Shown one piece after another: positions 16,739 to 25,732 of a stretch of 64,000 nt of DNA. The notes beneath the pieces were generated by a model. It saw nothing but the letters and a program-made list of their open reading frames with translations. It was not told the origin of the DNA and did no database searches. Position 1 is the stretch's first letter. Each line of letters begins with the position of its first letter. A program made the position numbers and the translations under genes. This DNA is from JBBATK01 sp039810585 (GTDB lineage: Bacteria; Bacteroidota; Ignavibacteria; Kapaibacteriales; NICIL-2), in contig JBDHXF010000017.1 of the NCBI GenBank assembly GCA_039810585.1, positions 1-64,000 of the forward strand. The letters run 5' to 3'.

Positions 16739-17836
16739 ATGGTTGAGAAGATTAGCTCCATCGTGGAGCGTTACCACATCGTTGAAAACAAACTCAACGA
16801 TCCGGATGTAGCCTCGGACGCGGCACAGTTCCGTTCATTGTCCAAGGAATACAAAAATCTCCAACCGATCGTTCAGACCGGCGAACGATACATCCGTGTG
16901 GTCAAGGACATCGATTCGACACGCGAATTGATTCAGGATCCCGCCACAGATGCAGATTTGAGGGATTTGGCTTACGACGACCTGAAAATGCTGCAGTCAC
17001 AGCGCGATATGCTCGAGGACGAGGTGCGGGTGCTCTTGCTCCCTCGTGACCCTAACGACGCTAAGAATTGCACCGTAGAAATTCGAGCCGGAACCGGTGG
17101 TGACGAGGCTGCCATCTTTGCCGGGGATCTATTCCGCATGTATATGCGCTACTGTGAGCGTAAAGGATGGCGACTGCTCTTGCTGGATGAAAACGAAAGC
17201 GAGCGAGGTGGCTTCAAAGAAATTTCATTCGAAGTACAGGGTGACGGAGCTTATGGCTTTCTGAAGTTTGAAAGTGGCGTGCACCGCGTACAACGCGTTC
17301 CGGAAACAGAAGCAAATGGTCGCATTCACACCTCAGCCGCTACCGTGGCAGTACTCCCGGAAGTGGATGACGATATTGTGATTGACATTAATCCGGCAGA
17401 CTTGCAAATCGACACCTTTCGTTCCGGTGGTAAAGGCGGTCAAAACGTAAATAAAGTGGAAACTGCCGTCCGCATTACCCACAAACCATCCGGTTTTGTA
17501 GTTGGTTGTCAGCAAGAACGTTCACAATTGCAGAACCGTGAACGTGCCATGAAGATGCTTCGCGCAAAACTTTATGAGCAAGAGTTGGAAAAACGAAACT
17601 CTGCGTTGGCGAGCACGAGAAAGAGTCTGGTGAAGAGCGGTGATCGATCCGACAAAATTCGCACGTATAACTATCCTCAAAATCGTGTGACCGATCATCG
17701 CATTGAAGGCGACGGCAAGAATACAGCCTTGCAACAGGTAATCGATGGTGCACTCGATGGTATTATCGAGCAGTTACGATTACAAGAACAGGCGGAGTTG
17801 CTGCAGAATAGTTCGAATAGTGACTATCTGGCGTAG
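16739..17836 (+). CDS. prfA: Peptide chain release factor 1
   Basis: Encodes 365 residues. RF1 reads UAA and UAG and triggers peptide release. The GGQ catalytic motif is at 233-235 (SGGKGGQNVNK). The codon-recognition PxT tripeptide is at 188-190, here PET, followed by EANGRIHTS; this identifies RF1 rather than RF2, which has SPF. Length and domain order (coiled N-terminal domain, recognition domain, GGQ domain, C-terminal domain) are normal. No prmC/hemK gene follows. It converges on the GT4 gene with only 1 nt between stops. Confidence 0.97.
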   Translation: MVEKISSIVERYHIVENKLNDPDVASDAAQFRSLSKEYKNLQPIVQTGERYIRVVKDIDSTRELIQDPATDADLRDLAYDDLKMLQSQRDMLEDEVRVLLLPRDPNDAKNCTVEIRAGTGGDEAAIFAGDLFRMYMRYCERKGWRLLLLDENESERGGFKEISFEVQGDGAYGFLKFESGVHRVQRVPETEANGRIHTSAATVAVLPEVDDDIVIDINPADLQIDTFRSGGKGGQNVNKVETAVRITHKPSGFVVGCQQERSQLQNRERAMKMLRAKLYEQELEKRNSALASTRKSLVKSGDRSDKIRTYNYPQNRVTDHRIEGDGKNTALQQVIDGALDGIIEQLRLQEQAELLQNSSNSDYLA

Positions 17837-17837
17837 C

Positions 17838-18953
17838 TTAGTGGCGAAGCAGTGAGGTATATACTGTTTCCAATTGTGGAGTAATAGCGTCTTGAGCATA
17901 GAGACTGCTTACTTCACGTGCAATGTCCGAAAGCTTGCCCAGATCTCTCTCGCTCAACGATCGACGTATGGCGGCTATGCATTCGACCTCACTTCTTGCT
18001 TCGAACAATTGTCCGCGCGCCCCAAAATCTAGCAACTCAGGCGTGCCTCCACTTCTACTTCCAACAACGGCACAGCCGCTCATCATGGCCTCTACTGTCA
18101 CCATTCCGAAAGTTTCGCTCAAGGTTGCCATTACACAGACATCGACGGCGCGATAAAACACAGCAGGTTCATCAAGAAAGGGTAAAAAGTGCACGTAAGA
18201 CTCTACCTTTTCATCCCGGCACAACTGTCGTAATGCCTGCTCATAATCTGAACCAAGTCCCACGCTGGCAGCTCCCATCAGAACAAGGTGAAGGTCATTA
18301 TTCTCAGCGCGCAAGCGCGCAAGAATGCGAATGATAAAGTCCTGTCCCTTCGCCGGATCCAAACGCCCGATAACGCCGAGATAGTGGTTGCCCTGCTCAA
18401 GTCCCAACACCTTCCGGGCCTCGCTCTGTGCCATGGACGGTCTCAATTTTCGCGCGTCGATACTCAGCGGAATGATGTGTACATGGCTGGGAGCCATGGT
18501 AGTACGTGCCACAACTTCCCTAGCGAGGGAGGCGAGAGGACTAATCCACGCATCCAATCGCGCGTAGCGACGCTTGTGCACGATATCCTTTTTGTCCAGT
18601 CCTATGCCCATGTTCTGTCGGTACACGGTGCGAAAGTATCCGGGATCCAGTGCTTTGAGCCACGCCAACAAGCTGAGATCGCGATTCAGCATCGTCACGA
18701 TAAGTCGACAGCTTCGTCGACGCAGATGGCGACTGAGAGTCCACGCGGCGGCAAGGTCAAGCAGAGCCGCCTGACGTCGTACATACACCACTTCCACATC
18801 TGCTTGCCCGGCTCGAATGGCAAGCTGACTATGGCGAACACAATAGATGGTGGGTATCCAACCCCTTTCCTGCAGCTCAAGGGCAGCACTAAGCACATTC
18901 ATTTCCAACCCACCCCAACTCTCGGAGCTACAATACAATGCAATGCTGTTCAT
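17838..18953 (-). CDS. GT4-family glycosyltransferase
   Basis: Encodes 371 residues starting MNSIALYCSSESWGG. It is a GT-B fold with the N-terminal acceptor domain followed by a donor domain: LGVIGRLDPAKGQDFII, LVLMGAASVG, and the EX7E motif ETFGMVTVE with the MSGCAVVGSRSGGTPELL nucleotide-sugar loop. It probably acts in LPS, capsule or glycolipid synthesis at the inner membrane. The acceptor is unknown. The ORF opens upstream to 19034, but MNSIALY is the canonical start. Confidence 0.88.
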   Translation of the reverse strand: MNSIALYCSSESWGGLEMNVLSAALELQERGWIPTIYCVRHSQLAIRAGQADVEVVYVRRQAALLDLAAAWTLSRHLRRRSCRLIVTMLNRDLSLLAWLKALDPGYFRTVYRQNMGIGLDKKDIVHKRRYARLDAWISPLASLAREVVARTTMAPSHVHIIPLSIDARKLRPSMAQSEARKVLGLEQGNHYLGVIGRLDPAKGQDFIIRILARLRAENNDLHLVLMGAASVGLGSDYEQALRQLCRDEKVESYVHFLPFLDEPAVFYRAVDVCVMATLSETFGMVTVEAMMSGCAVVGSRSGGTPELLDFGARGQLFEARSEVECIAAIRRSLSERDLGKLSDIAREVSSLYAQDAITPQLETVYTSLLRH

Positions 18954-19087
18954 GGTCAAAGTTAGCACCCAACGAATGACGCTGCGAAGGTTGTTTGAAA
19001 GTCCGTGTCCGTTTTTTCGATAACACCGTCGCACGCAAATCCCCTTACTCTACTCTACCCCGTTCTCAAATGTCCGTGCCGTATTTT

Positions 19088-19104
19088 AGTAGATCAAATC
19101 TACT
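19088..19104. promoter_or_regulatory. Small inverted repeat upstream of purB
   Basis: Arms agtagat (19088-19094) and atctact (19098-19104) around CAA end 10 nt before the purB ATG. It may be a leader hairpin or an operator. No purine riboswitch core was recognised here. Confidence 0.35.
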
Positions 19105-19114
19105 CTTCGTATTT

Positions 19115-20416
19115 ATGATCGAACGTTACACCCGCCCCGAAATGGGGGCAATTTGGAAAGATGAGAATCGTTTTCGCATTTGGTTGGAAATCGAGATTCT
19201 GGCTTGTGAAGCACAATCGCTACTGGGCATCGTACCAAAGGAGGCCGTGGCAGAGATCCGCGAGAAGGCGGCCTTTAATACGGCACGGGTTCTGGAAATT
19301 GAAGAAACGACCAAGCATGATGTGATTGCTTTTCTAACCAACGTTGCAGAATACGTGGGTCCGTCCTCACGTTTCATTCACTTGGGAATGACCTCCAGTG
19401 ATGTTCTGGACACCTGCCTGTCTGTTCAGCTCAAGCAATGCGCCGACATCTTAATGCGCGAGCTCCTAAGACTCAAAGAAGTTCTTGGTCGCCGTGCGAT
19501 GGAATTCAAGGATACCATCTGTGTGGGACGCTCTCATGGCATTCACGCAGAACCCACAACTTTTGGTCTCAAGCTCTTGTTATTCTACGAGGAGTGCAAG
19601 AGAAACATCGAGCGCCTGGAGCAGGCAACGGAACGCATCGCCTTTGGAAAAATTAGTGGTGCCGTTGGCACCTATGAACACATTTCACCAACGGTTGAGG
19701 AGTATGTGTGTTCAAAGCTTGGTTTGCACGCCGCACCGATTTCAACGCAGGTTTTACAACGCGACAGACATGCCGAATACCTCAATACTCTTGCCATCAT
19801 CGGTAGTTCACTGGAGAAAATAGCCCTTGAGGTCCGTCATTTACAACGAACTGAAGTCCGAGAAGTGGAAGAGTATTTTTCCAAGGGACAAAAAGGTTCG
19901 TCAGCCATGCCGCACAAGAGAAATCCAATCGTGTCGGAACGAATTTGCGGATTAGCACGCCTGCTCCGGACTAACGCACAGGCTGCTCTCGAAAACAACG
20001 CCTTATGGCACGAGCGCGACATTTCGCACAGTTCAGTTGAGAGAGTGATCTGCCCGGATTCGACGATCATTCTTGATTATATGCTCGGCTTGACGATTAA
20101 GCTTATCGACACCTTGCTTGTGTACCCCGAGAATATGGCAGCAACGATCGCGCGATCACACGGCTTGGTCTTTTCACAAACTGTGCTTCTGGAACTGGTC
20201 CGAAAAGGCTTGACGCGAGAGGAAGCCTACGCGATTGTGCAGAGTTCGGCTATGAAGACGTGGGCGGAGCAACGTGCGCTGCGAGACACACTCTGGGAAA
20301 ATCCCGACATCCAAAAGCACTTGAGCTCGGAAGAATTGGATCTGTTGTTCAGCGGCAAGAAGTCGTTGCCTCATGTCGACTACGTATTCACTCGCTGCGG
20401 GCTCCTACCCGCATGA
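19115..20416 (+). CDS. purB: Adenylosuccinate lyase
   Basis: Encodes 433 residues from ATG 19115 (MIERYTRPEM, the usual start). PurB cleaves SAICAR and adenylosuccinate, releasing fumarate in IMP and AMP synthesis. Family motifs: TSSDVLDT, the histidine loop GRSHGIHAEPTTFG, and the fumarase/aspartase-superfamily signature GSSAMPHKRNP (about 261-271) carrying the catalytic Ser on its mobile loop. Length is typical for the Bacillus-like subfamily. The open frame continues upstream to 18995 without conservation. No other purine genes are adjacent. Confidence 0.97.
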   Translation: MIERYTRPEMGAIWKDENRFRIWLEIEILACEAQSLLGIVPKEAVAEIREKAAFNTARVLEIEETTKHDVIAFLTNVAEYVGPSSRFIHLGMTSSDVLDTCLSVQLKQCADILMRELLRLKEVLGRRAMEFKDTICVGRSHGIHAEPTTFGLKLLLFYEECKRNIERLEQATERIAFGKISGAVGTYEHISPTVEEYVCSKLGLHAAPISTQVLQRDRHAEYLNTLAIIGSSLEKIALEVRHLQRTEVREVEEYFSKGQKGSSAMPHKRNPIVSERICGLARLLRTNAQAALENNALWHERDISHSSVERVICPDSTIILDYMLGLTIKLIDTLLVYPENMAATIARSHGLVFSQTVLLELVRKGLTREEAYAIVQSSAMKTWAEQRALRDTLWENPDIQKHLSSEELDLLFSGKKSLPHVDYVFTRCGLLPA

Positions 20417-20538
20417 GGAACGATAGCTGAACCATAGGACGCTACGAGCGCATCGCACGCGCACCAAACGGTGGTTTAGCTTGAGTGAGCATTAGGACGG
20501 ATATCAGGTTTACCACAATGCGTGGAATGAACGTAGCA

Positions 20539-23190
20539 TTAGCTCTCTCGTTCAATCTCGGCACGCGCAAAGGCAACGGCTACACGAAGTTCCGCATAGG
20601 GTGTGTCGGAACCCAATTCAAATCGTAGGTCTTTCAACAACGCACGCGGTTTTTTTCGTATCACTGCCAACACTTGCTCAAACACTGCGTTGGTAATGAG
20701 TAGTGAGCGATCCAGTTCAATCCCCTGCTCTATCGCTTCCTGGATATGAGCAGCCACGGTACCAATACTCAAATGCCGGAGCTCTGCAATAGCCTCGAGG
20801 GACTTGCCCTGTGCAATAAGCGAGATTGTGGCTTGAACGCTTGGTGCTAGGGTACGCTGCTTCTGTTCCTGATGATCTTTCGCACGGTCATCTCGCAACA
20901 CGCGAATAAACTCGTCACCATATCGGTTGACAAACATGCTATTGAGCCCCGGTATACGACGAAGGTCTGCAGCCGACGTGGGACGCTGACGTGCCAACGC
21001 ATACAACTGAGCATCAGAGAGTACACTCTGCTCAGAAACTTCGTGCAGGGCGGCTTGATGCTGGCGAACTCGCCACAGTTGCTTGTACAAGCCGTCGTCC
21101 GGCACCTCCATATTCTCCCGCATCACGATGGTAAGAGTCGGCGGCACATTGCCCTTCAACACTTCTCGACCCGCAGGATTGACCAGTACCCGAGGATAAA
21201 GGTCTGCTGACTGCCGAATAAGTCCCTCATGCATCGCCGTGTCCACAGCATGCAATACACTTTCCGGCGACATAAACTTAAGCGCTCCAAATTGTGAGCA
21301 GCGCTGAAGATTATAGCCGTTGATCTTGGGATTGGTCTTGCCTGCGAGCACCTGCGCAATGAGCGTGCGACCGAAACGCTCGCCTAATTCCAGAACACAG
21401 TGAACGATTGCCCGGCGCACAAAAACGCTCTGGGCATCGGTGAGTTTTGGTGCCTGTTGTGGCTGTACACATGACGAACAGCGACCACACTCATCCTGAC
21501 GACGCACTTCCTCGAAATACTCGAGAATGAAATTTCGTTTGCACATCGTGGTTTCCACATAGCGCTGCACCACATCGAGTTTTAGGAGCGCTCGTTGCTT
21601 CCGCTCGTTGATCGCCGAATAGTCGACAGGAATATGTTCCAAAGAACTCCGGAGTTGGGTGAGAACCATGGCTCCCCCACTGGAAGCCGGTACGTAACGC
21701 ATGAGGCGTGCATATTCAAACGCACGGATAGCTTTGTGCAATTGGTCATAGGGGATGTCGTGCTTTCGCACGAGTGCCATCATGTCGATGCTTACCGAAT
21801 TGCGGAGTGCTTCCGGCCCCACGCCGCGAAGCAGAGCCTCCAATACCTCGCGCCGTTCCGCAGTGGTGTGGTGGAAATAGTCTCTCAACCGATCCGGTTC
21901 TGCCAACAACTGCAAGGTTGCAGATCTCTGCTGCGAGTCACGACGCAATAAATCCGCGCGCTCTAAAACGTTGAGAACGGAATTCACGGTTGATGCCGGC
22001 ATGGCAAGTCGATTGGCGATCACCACGTCGTCCATATACATGGGATTCATCGCCTTCTCACCCTTTGCCACACCCATGGTATCGTAGAGGAAACCATAGA
22101 CCGCTTTAATCGCCGCTTTATCGGGATACGTACTCTCAATAAAAAACTCCTGCAATCGCCGATCGCCCGGCTGATACAGAATAGTACATCGAGAGTCCCT
22201 CCCATCCCGTCCTGCTCGTCCGGCCTCCTGGTAATAGGCTTCGAGCGTAAGGGTAAGATCCATGTGGAGTACTTGACGTACATCAGCCTTATCCACGCCC
22301 ATACCAAATGCCGAGGTAGCTGCAAGAACTGTCAGCTCGCCACTGAGAAATTGTTCCTGCACCTTCGACCGTTCCTCTTCGTGCATGCCTGCATGATAGG
22401 CTCCACAGTTGATTCCCATGGCGCGAAATGACTGCGCATACTCGTCAACTTTGCGACGCGATCCGCAATACACGAGTGCGCTTCCTTCCCGCTGCGCACG
22501 GAGTAAGCTACCGGCATCACCAACCTTGTCACGACTGTGCACAGTGTGGTACGACAAATTTGGTCGATCAAAGCCTCGGATAAAGGTCTCGACGTCGCGC
22601 ATTCCCAAGGCGCGGACGATATCACCGCGCACTTCTGATGTTGCGGTGGCCGTGAGCGCAATCACCGGTAACGGAGGCAATTCCGCAAGGGCTTGCGGGA
22701 TGTTTAGGTACGAAGGTCTGAAATCGTGCCCCCACTCACTGATACAGTGTGCTTCGTCAACAGCCAGGAAGCTAATCTTCATCGACTTTAACTCTTGCAA
22801 AAAGTGCCGACTCTCCAGACGTTCCGGCGCCACATACAGCAACTTGTAGGCTCCAAATTTTGCATTGGTCATTCGTTGCTGCATCTCCTTCAAGTGCAAA
22901 CTGGAATTAATGAAGCTGGCTGGAACGCGAGCACGCTGCAAGGCATCCACCTGATCTTTCATCAATGCAATCAAAGGAGAGATAACCAGCGCCGTACCTT
23001 CGCGCATCATCGCGGGTATCTGATAACAGAGCGACTTCCCACCACCCGTAGGCATCACGACGAGGGTGTTATGAGCATCGAAGATGGAATGAATGATGTC
23101 AAATTGTCCCTCACGGAAACTGTCGTAGCCAAAGAAGTCCTTCAACAGTTTTTGCGCGTGCCGTTGCAATGCATCTGCCGGAGTTTTCAT
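20539..23190 (-). CDS. recQ: ATP-dependent DNA helicase RecQ
   Basis: Encodes 883 residues, longer than E. coli RecQ (about 610). Domains: SF2 helicase with Walker A MPTGGGKSLCYQ, DEAHCISEWGHDFRPSYL and the QEAGRAGRDGRDS arginine-finger motif; a four-cysteine RQC zinc site from C549 (CKRNF to CGRCSSC); winged helix; HRDC domain (about 705-785); and a C-terminal helix-turn-helix extension (LEAIAELRHLSIGTVAAHIQ, about 800-883). RecQ unwinds recombination intermediates and works with RecJ, which is also in this window. Its ATG lies 1 nt after the stop of the AlbA_2 gene, so translation is probably coupled. Confidence 0.96.
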   Translation of the reverse strand: MKTPADALQRHAQKLLKDFFGYDSFREGQFDIIHSIFDAHNTLVVMPTGGGKSLCYQIPAMMREGTALVISPLIALMKDQVDALQRARVPASFINSSLHLKEMQQRMTNAKFGAYKLLYVAPERLESRHFLQELKSMKISFLAVDEAHCISEWGHDFRPSYLNIPQALAELPPLPVIALTATATSEVRGDIVRALGMRDVETFIRGFDRPNLSYHTVHSRDKVGDAGSLLRAQREGSALVYCGSRRKVDEYAQSFRAMGINCGAYHAGMHEEERSKVQEQFLSGELTVLAATSAFGMGVDKADVRQVLHMDLTLTLEAYYQEAGRAGRDGRDSRCTILYQPGDRRLQEFFIESTYPDKAAIKAVYGFLYDTMGVAKGEKAMNPMYMDDVVIANRLAMPASTVNSVLNVLERADLLRRDSQQRSATLQLLAEPDRLRDYFHHTTAERREVLEALLRGVGPEALRNSVSIDMMALVRKHDIPYDQLHKAIRAFEYARLMRYVPASSGGAMVLTQLRSSLEHIPVDYSAINERKQRALLKLDVVQRYVETTMCKRNFILEYFEEVRRQDECGRCSSCVQPQQAPKLTDAQSVFVRRAIVHCVLELGERFGRTLIAQVLAGKTNPKINGYNLQRCSQFGALKFMSPESVLHAVDTAMHEGLIRQSADLYPRVLVNPAGREVLKGNVPPTLTIVMRENMEVPDDGLYKQLWRVRQHQAALHEVSEQSVLSDAQLYALARQRPTSAADLRRIPGLNSMFVNRYGDEFIRVLRDDRAKDHQEQKQRTLAPSVQATISLIAQGKSLEAIAELRHLSIGTVAAHIQEAIEQGIELDRSLLITNAVFEQVLAVIRKKPRALLKDLRFELGSDTPYAELRVAVAFARAEIERES

Positions 23191-23191
23191 C

Positions 23192-23845
23192 TTAGCCTGC
23201 CAAGGTGAAATAGTCTGTCTGATTGTCCGTGCAGATATTCAGGACTTCCGCGCGTACGAGCCGAACCAAGATCTGTGATGAACGACGGAGCGAGATATTC
23301 ACCAGATCCGCAAACTCTTTGACGGTTATGCGCTGCTTTTCCTCAAGGTATTGGAAGAGCCGACGTTCGCGATCCCCTATGTGCAAGGTCATCGGCCGCG
23401 TATGAATATTCCGACCCGACATGAGGCGCATCATTTCCTTGCTGGCTAGCACAGATTGATCATTGTTCCGAATGTAGGCTCTGCGATCGGCACCGGAATG
23501 CTGGTCGGGATCGTCTTTCAACATGTGCGGTTTATTGTCACTCTCCGGCACGTACACCACCACCACTTCTTTCCACTCGATATTCACGCACTCGAAATGA
23601 CAGAAAACAGGCGGCTCCAAGTAGTATTCAGCTGCACTGTGAACCAATTCTATCTGCTCCTTCTCACTCTCAACTCCCACAACGCGACCGTCGTCGTCAA
23701 TGCCCACGAGCACATAGCCACCCTTTGTATTGGCAAAGGCGGAAATTTCCTTGGCAAAGCGCTCGTACGATGAGAACTTGCGTTTGAATTCTATCGTGCT
23801 GCCTTCACCGGCTTGAATCAATTCTCGTAACTCGTGTCGTTTCAT
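23192..23845 (-). CDS. AlbA_2 (Schlafen-like) ATP-binding domain protein with winged helix
   Basis: Encodes 217 residues. The N-terminal half matches the AlbA_2/divergent AAA-4 type: STIEFKRKFSS, then AFANTKGGYVLVGIDDDGRVVG and the RRAYIRNNDQSVLAS block. The C-terminal 60 residues form a probable winged helix (ITVKEFADLVNISLRRSSQILVRLV). Proteins of this type are treated as ATP-binding regulators or nucleic-acid-binding factors; direct activity is not established. The stop codon is separated from the recQ ATG by 1 nt (TAAGATG), which strongly suggests an operon and perhaps a joint role in DNA transactions. Confidence 0.85.
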   Translation of the reverse strand: MKRHELRELIQAGEGSTIEFKRKFSSYERFAKEISAFANTKGGYVLVGIDDDGRVVGVESEKEQIELVHSAAEYYLEPPVFCHFECVNIEWKEVVVVYVPESDNKPHMLKDDPDQHSGADRRAYIRNNDQSVLASKEMMRLMSGRNIHTRPMTLHIGDRERRLFQYLEEKQRITVKEFADLVNISLRRSSQILVRLVRAEVLNICTDNQTDYFTLAG

Positions 23846-23887
23846 TCGCCGGAACCATTGGTAGGTCTCAAGTTGGCAAGGGGACCA

Positions 23888-25675
23888 TCAGGGCATTGCG
23901 TAGGTCTGCAAATGCTTGGGAATGTACCACTCTAAGGGATTGAATCCCGGATTTATCGTCATAAATCGCACTCCAGCTAAGCGCTTGTTATACAACGCCA
24001 ACAGCTGTGGAGTCCACAGAAAAGCATAGGGTGCTTCATCGTGCACGATTTGCTGAAACTCATGCATGAGTGTGATTCTCTTCGACTCGTCAAACTCCAC
24101 ACGATTCTGCTCCATGATTTGATCCGCTCGCTTATTCCGAAATCCTACATAGTTCGAGCCTTCATTATCGGCTTGACTGGAATGCCACAGCTGATACGGG
24201 TCGGATGGAATGTTATCATTTATCCACGAGCCTATATATGCATCGAACGAATGGGTGGCGGTTTGCTTGAGAAAAACTGACCACTCGACGCGCGAAACGT
24301 GACATTGTATTCCCAGCTTTTTTACTTCGTTCGAGAACAGAATGGCAATATTTTCACGCGCCTCGTTCCCGGCATTGACGATGATGCTAAAGTCAAATTT
24401 CACGCTATGGCCGTCAACCATTTTGTCTAACACACCATCTCCGTCAGAATCTGTCCATCCGGCTTCAGTCAGCAATTGTCGAGCTTTGGTCGGATTAAAA
24501 TCGTAGGGAATGAGCGTGGTGTCGTACTCCGGTCGATTTCGATACACCGGGCCATCAACAGTCTTTGCATAACCCCGCATAATGGTTTTTATGAGGTAGT
24601 CGCGATTCATTAGATGACACATGGCTTGCCTCACACGCTTATCGGCAAACACCGTTTTCCTTGCGTTAAAACCCATGTACGTGTACACACTCTGCTCGTA
24701 GGGCGACTTTGTGATGTACGGGATCTTTGACGTATCCATTTGCTCGTCATACAATGGCGGTGGCACAGATTCGAAGAAGTCGATGTCCTCCGTTTTTAAG
24801 GCCGATATAGCAGCCGCGCGATCGTTAATTATGACGCCAACAATGGCATCGGCGTATCCGCGACGCCACGAGCATGGACTTGGCCAATAGTGCGTGTTAC
24901 GACGGAGTACAATTTGTTCGCCCGTTTTCCACTTCTCAAATACATAAGGACCCGATCCTACCAGATACGCCGGTTCACGCTTTAATTCCGCGCTCCCAAA
25001 CCAATCGGCAAACTGCTGCATGGCCTTGTTTCGAGTCACTTCGACCGTGTCGTTCGTCTGCGCAATAGTGTATTGATCCGTCAGATTTCGCGGATCCAAA
25101 ATGTGCTTGGGCATGATCTTCAAATCTCCAAGCTGAATATCAGCCATGAAGTATGGTTTTCTCATGCGAATCATCACCGTCAGTGAGTCAGGCGCGCTTA
25201 CATCTACGACATCCTCAAAGTAGTTTCTCAGCGATGACGCATCCAGAATGAGCGGATTTTTAACGGCCTTGAAACTAAACACAACATCCGCAGCGGTCAA
25301 CGGATGACCATCCGAAAACACAGCCGTCGGACGTAAGTGAAAGGTGTACAATAGATGATCGTCGCTCAGTCGTGGTAGTGAATCAGCCAGGTCCGGAACA
25401 AATGCAAGGGTCTGTGGGTCTTGCGACAACAAACCGTCGTACATAAAATTGTACAAGGTCTTGGCTGAATTGTCATTCGTGGTGATCGGATTCAGACCCT
25501 GAGGATCCGACAATTCGTGGTAGAATATCACATCGCCCTGCACCGGTGGACCGGGATTTTGAAACTCTTCGCGGGTATGGTGGATACGCGTGCAGGACAT
25601 CGCGAGTAGACACAGCCAAAGCGCTATTTTCGCTCCGTGTCCTTGCAGTATCGGTTGCTGGTTGGTCATATTCAT
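23888..25675 (-). CDS. ABC transporter substrate-binding lipoprotein, family 5 (OppA/DppA-like)
   Basis: Encodes 595 residues with lipobox LAMSC (Cys 28). SBP_bac_5 features follow: DPQGLNPITTNDNSAK, YTFHLRPTAVFSDGHPLTAADVVFSFKAV, VGSGPYVFEKWKTGEQIVLRRN and DKRVRQAMCHLMNRDYLI. These proteins bind oligopeptides or related ligands for an ABC permease; no permease genes are next to it. M1 at 25675 begins the signal peptide (a second ATG is at 25669); the open frame to 26080 runs antisense into the divergent gene. It is divergent from the GH113-like gene with 57 bp between starts. Confidence 0.9.
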   Translation of the reverse strand: MNMTNQQPILQGHGAKIALWLCLLAMSCTRIHHTREEFQNPGPPVQGDVIFYHELSDPQGLNPITTNDNSAKTLYNFMYDGLLSQDPQTLAFVPDLADSLPRLSDDHLLYTFHLRPTAVFSDGHPLTAADVVFSFKAVKNPLILDASSLRNYFEDVVDVSAPDSLTVMIRMRKPYFMADIQLGDLKIMPKHILDPRNLTDQYTIAQTNDTVEVTRNKAMQQFADWFGSAELKREPAYLVGSGPYVFEKWKTGEQIVLRRNTHYWPSPCSWRRGYADAIVGVIINDRAAAISALKTEDIDFFESVPPPLYDEQMDTSKIPYITKSPYEQSVYTYMGFNARKTVFADKRVRQAMCHLMNRDYLIKTIMRGYAKTVDGPVYRNRPEYDTTLIPYDFNPTKARQLLTEAGWTDSDGDGVLDKMVDGHSVKFDFSIIVNAGNEARENIAILFSNEVKKLGIQCHVSRVEWSVFLKQTATHSFDAYIGSWINDNIPSDPYQLWHSSQADNEGSNYVGFRNKRADQIMEQNRVEFDESKRITLMHEFQQIVHDEAPYAFLWTPQLLALYNKRLAGVRFMTINPGFNPLEWYIPKHLQTYAMP

Positions 25676-25732
25676 TCGGTAGTAGATCCGCAGAAGAGGT
25701 CGCTGTAAATATACACTTTGGGTTGAGCTCCT

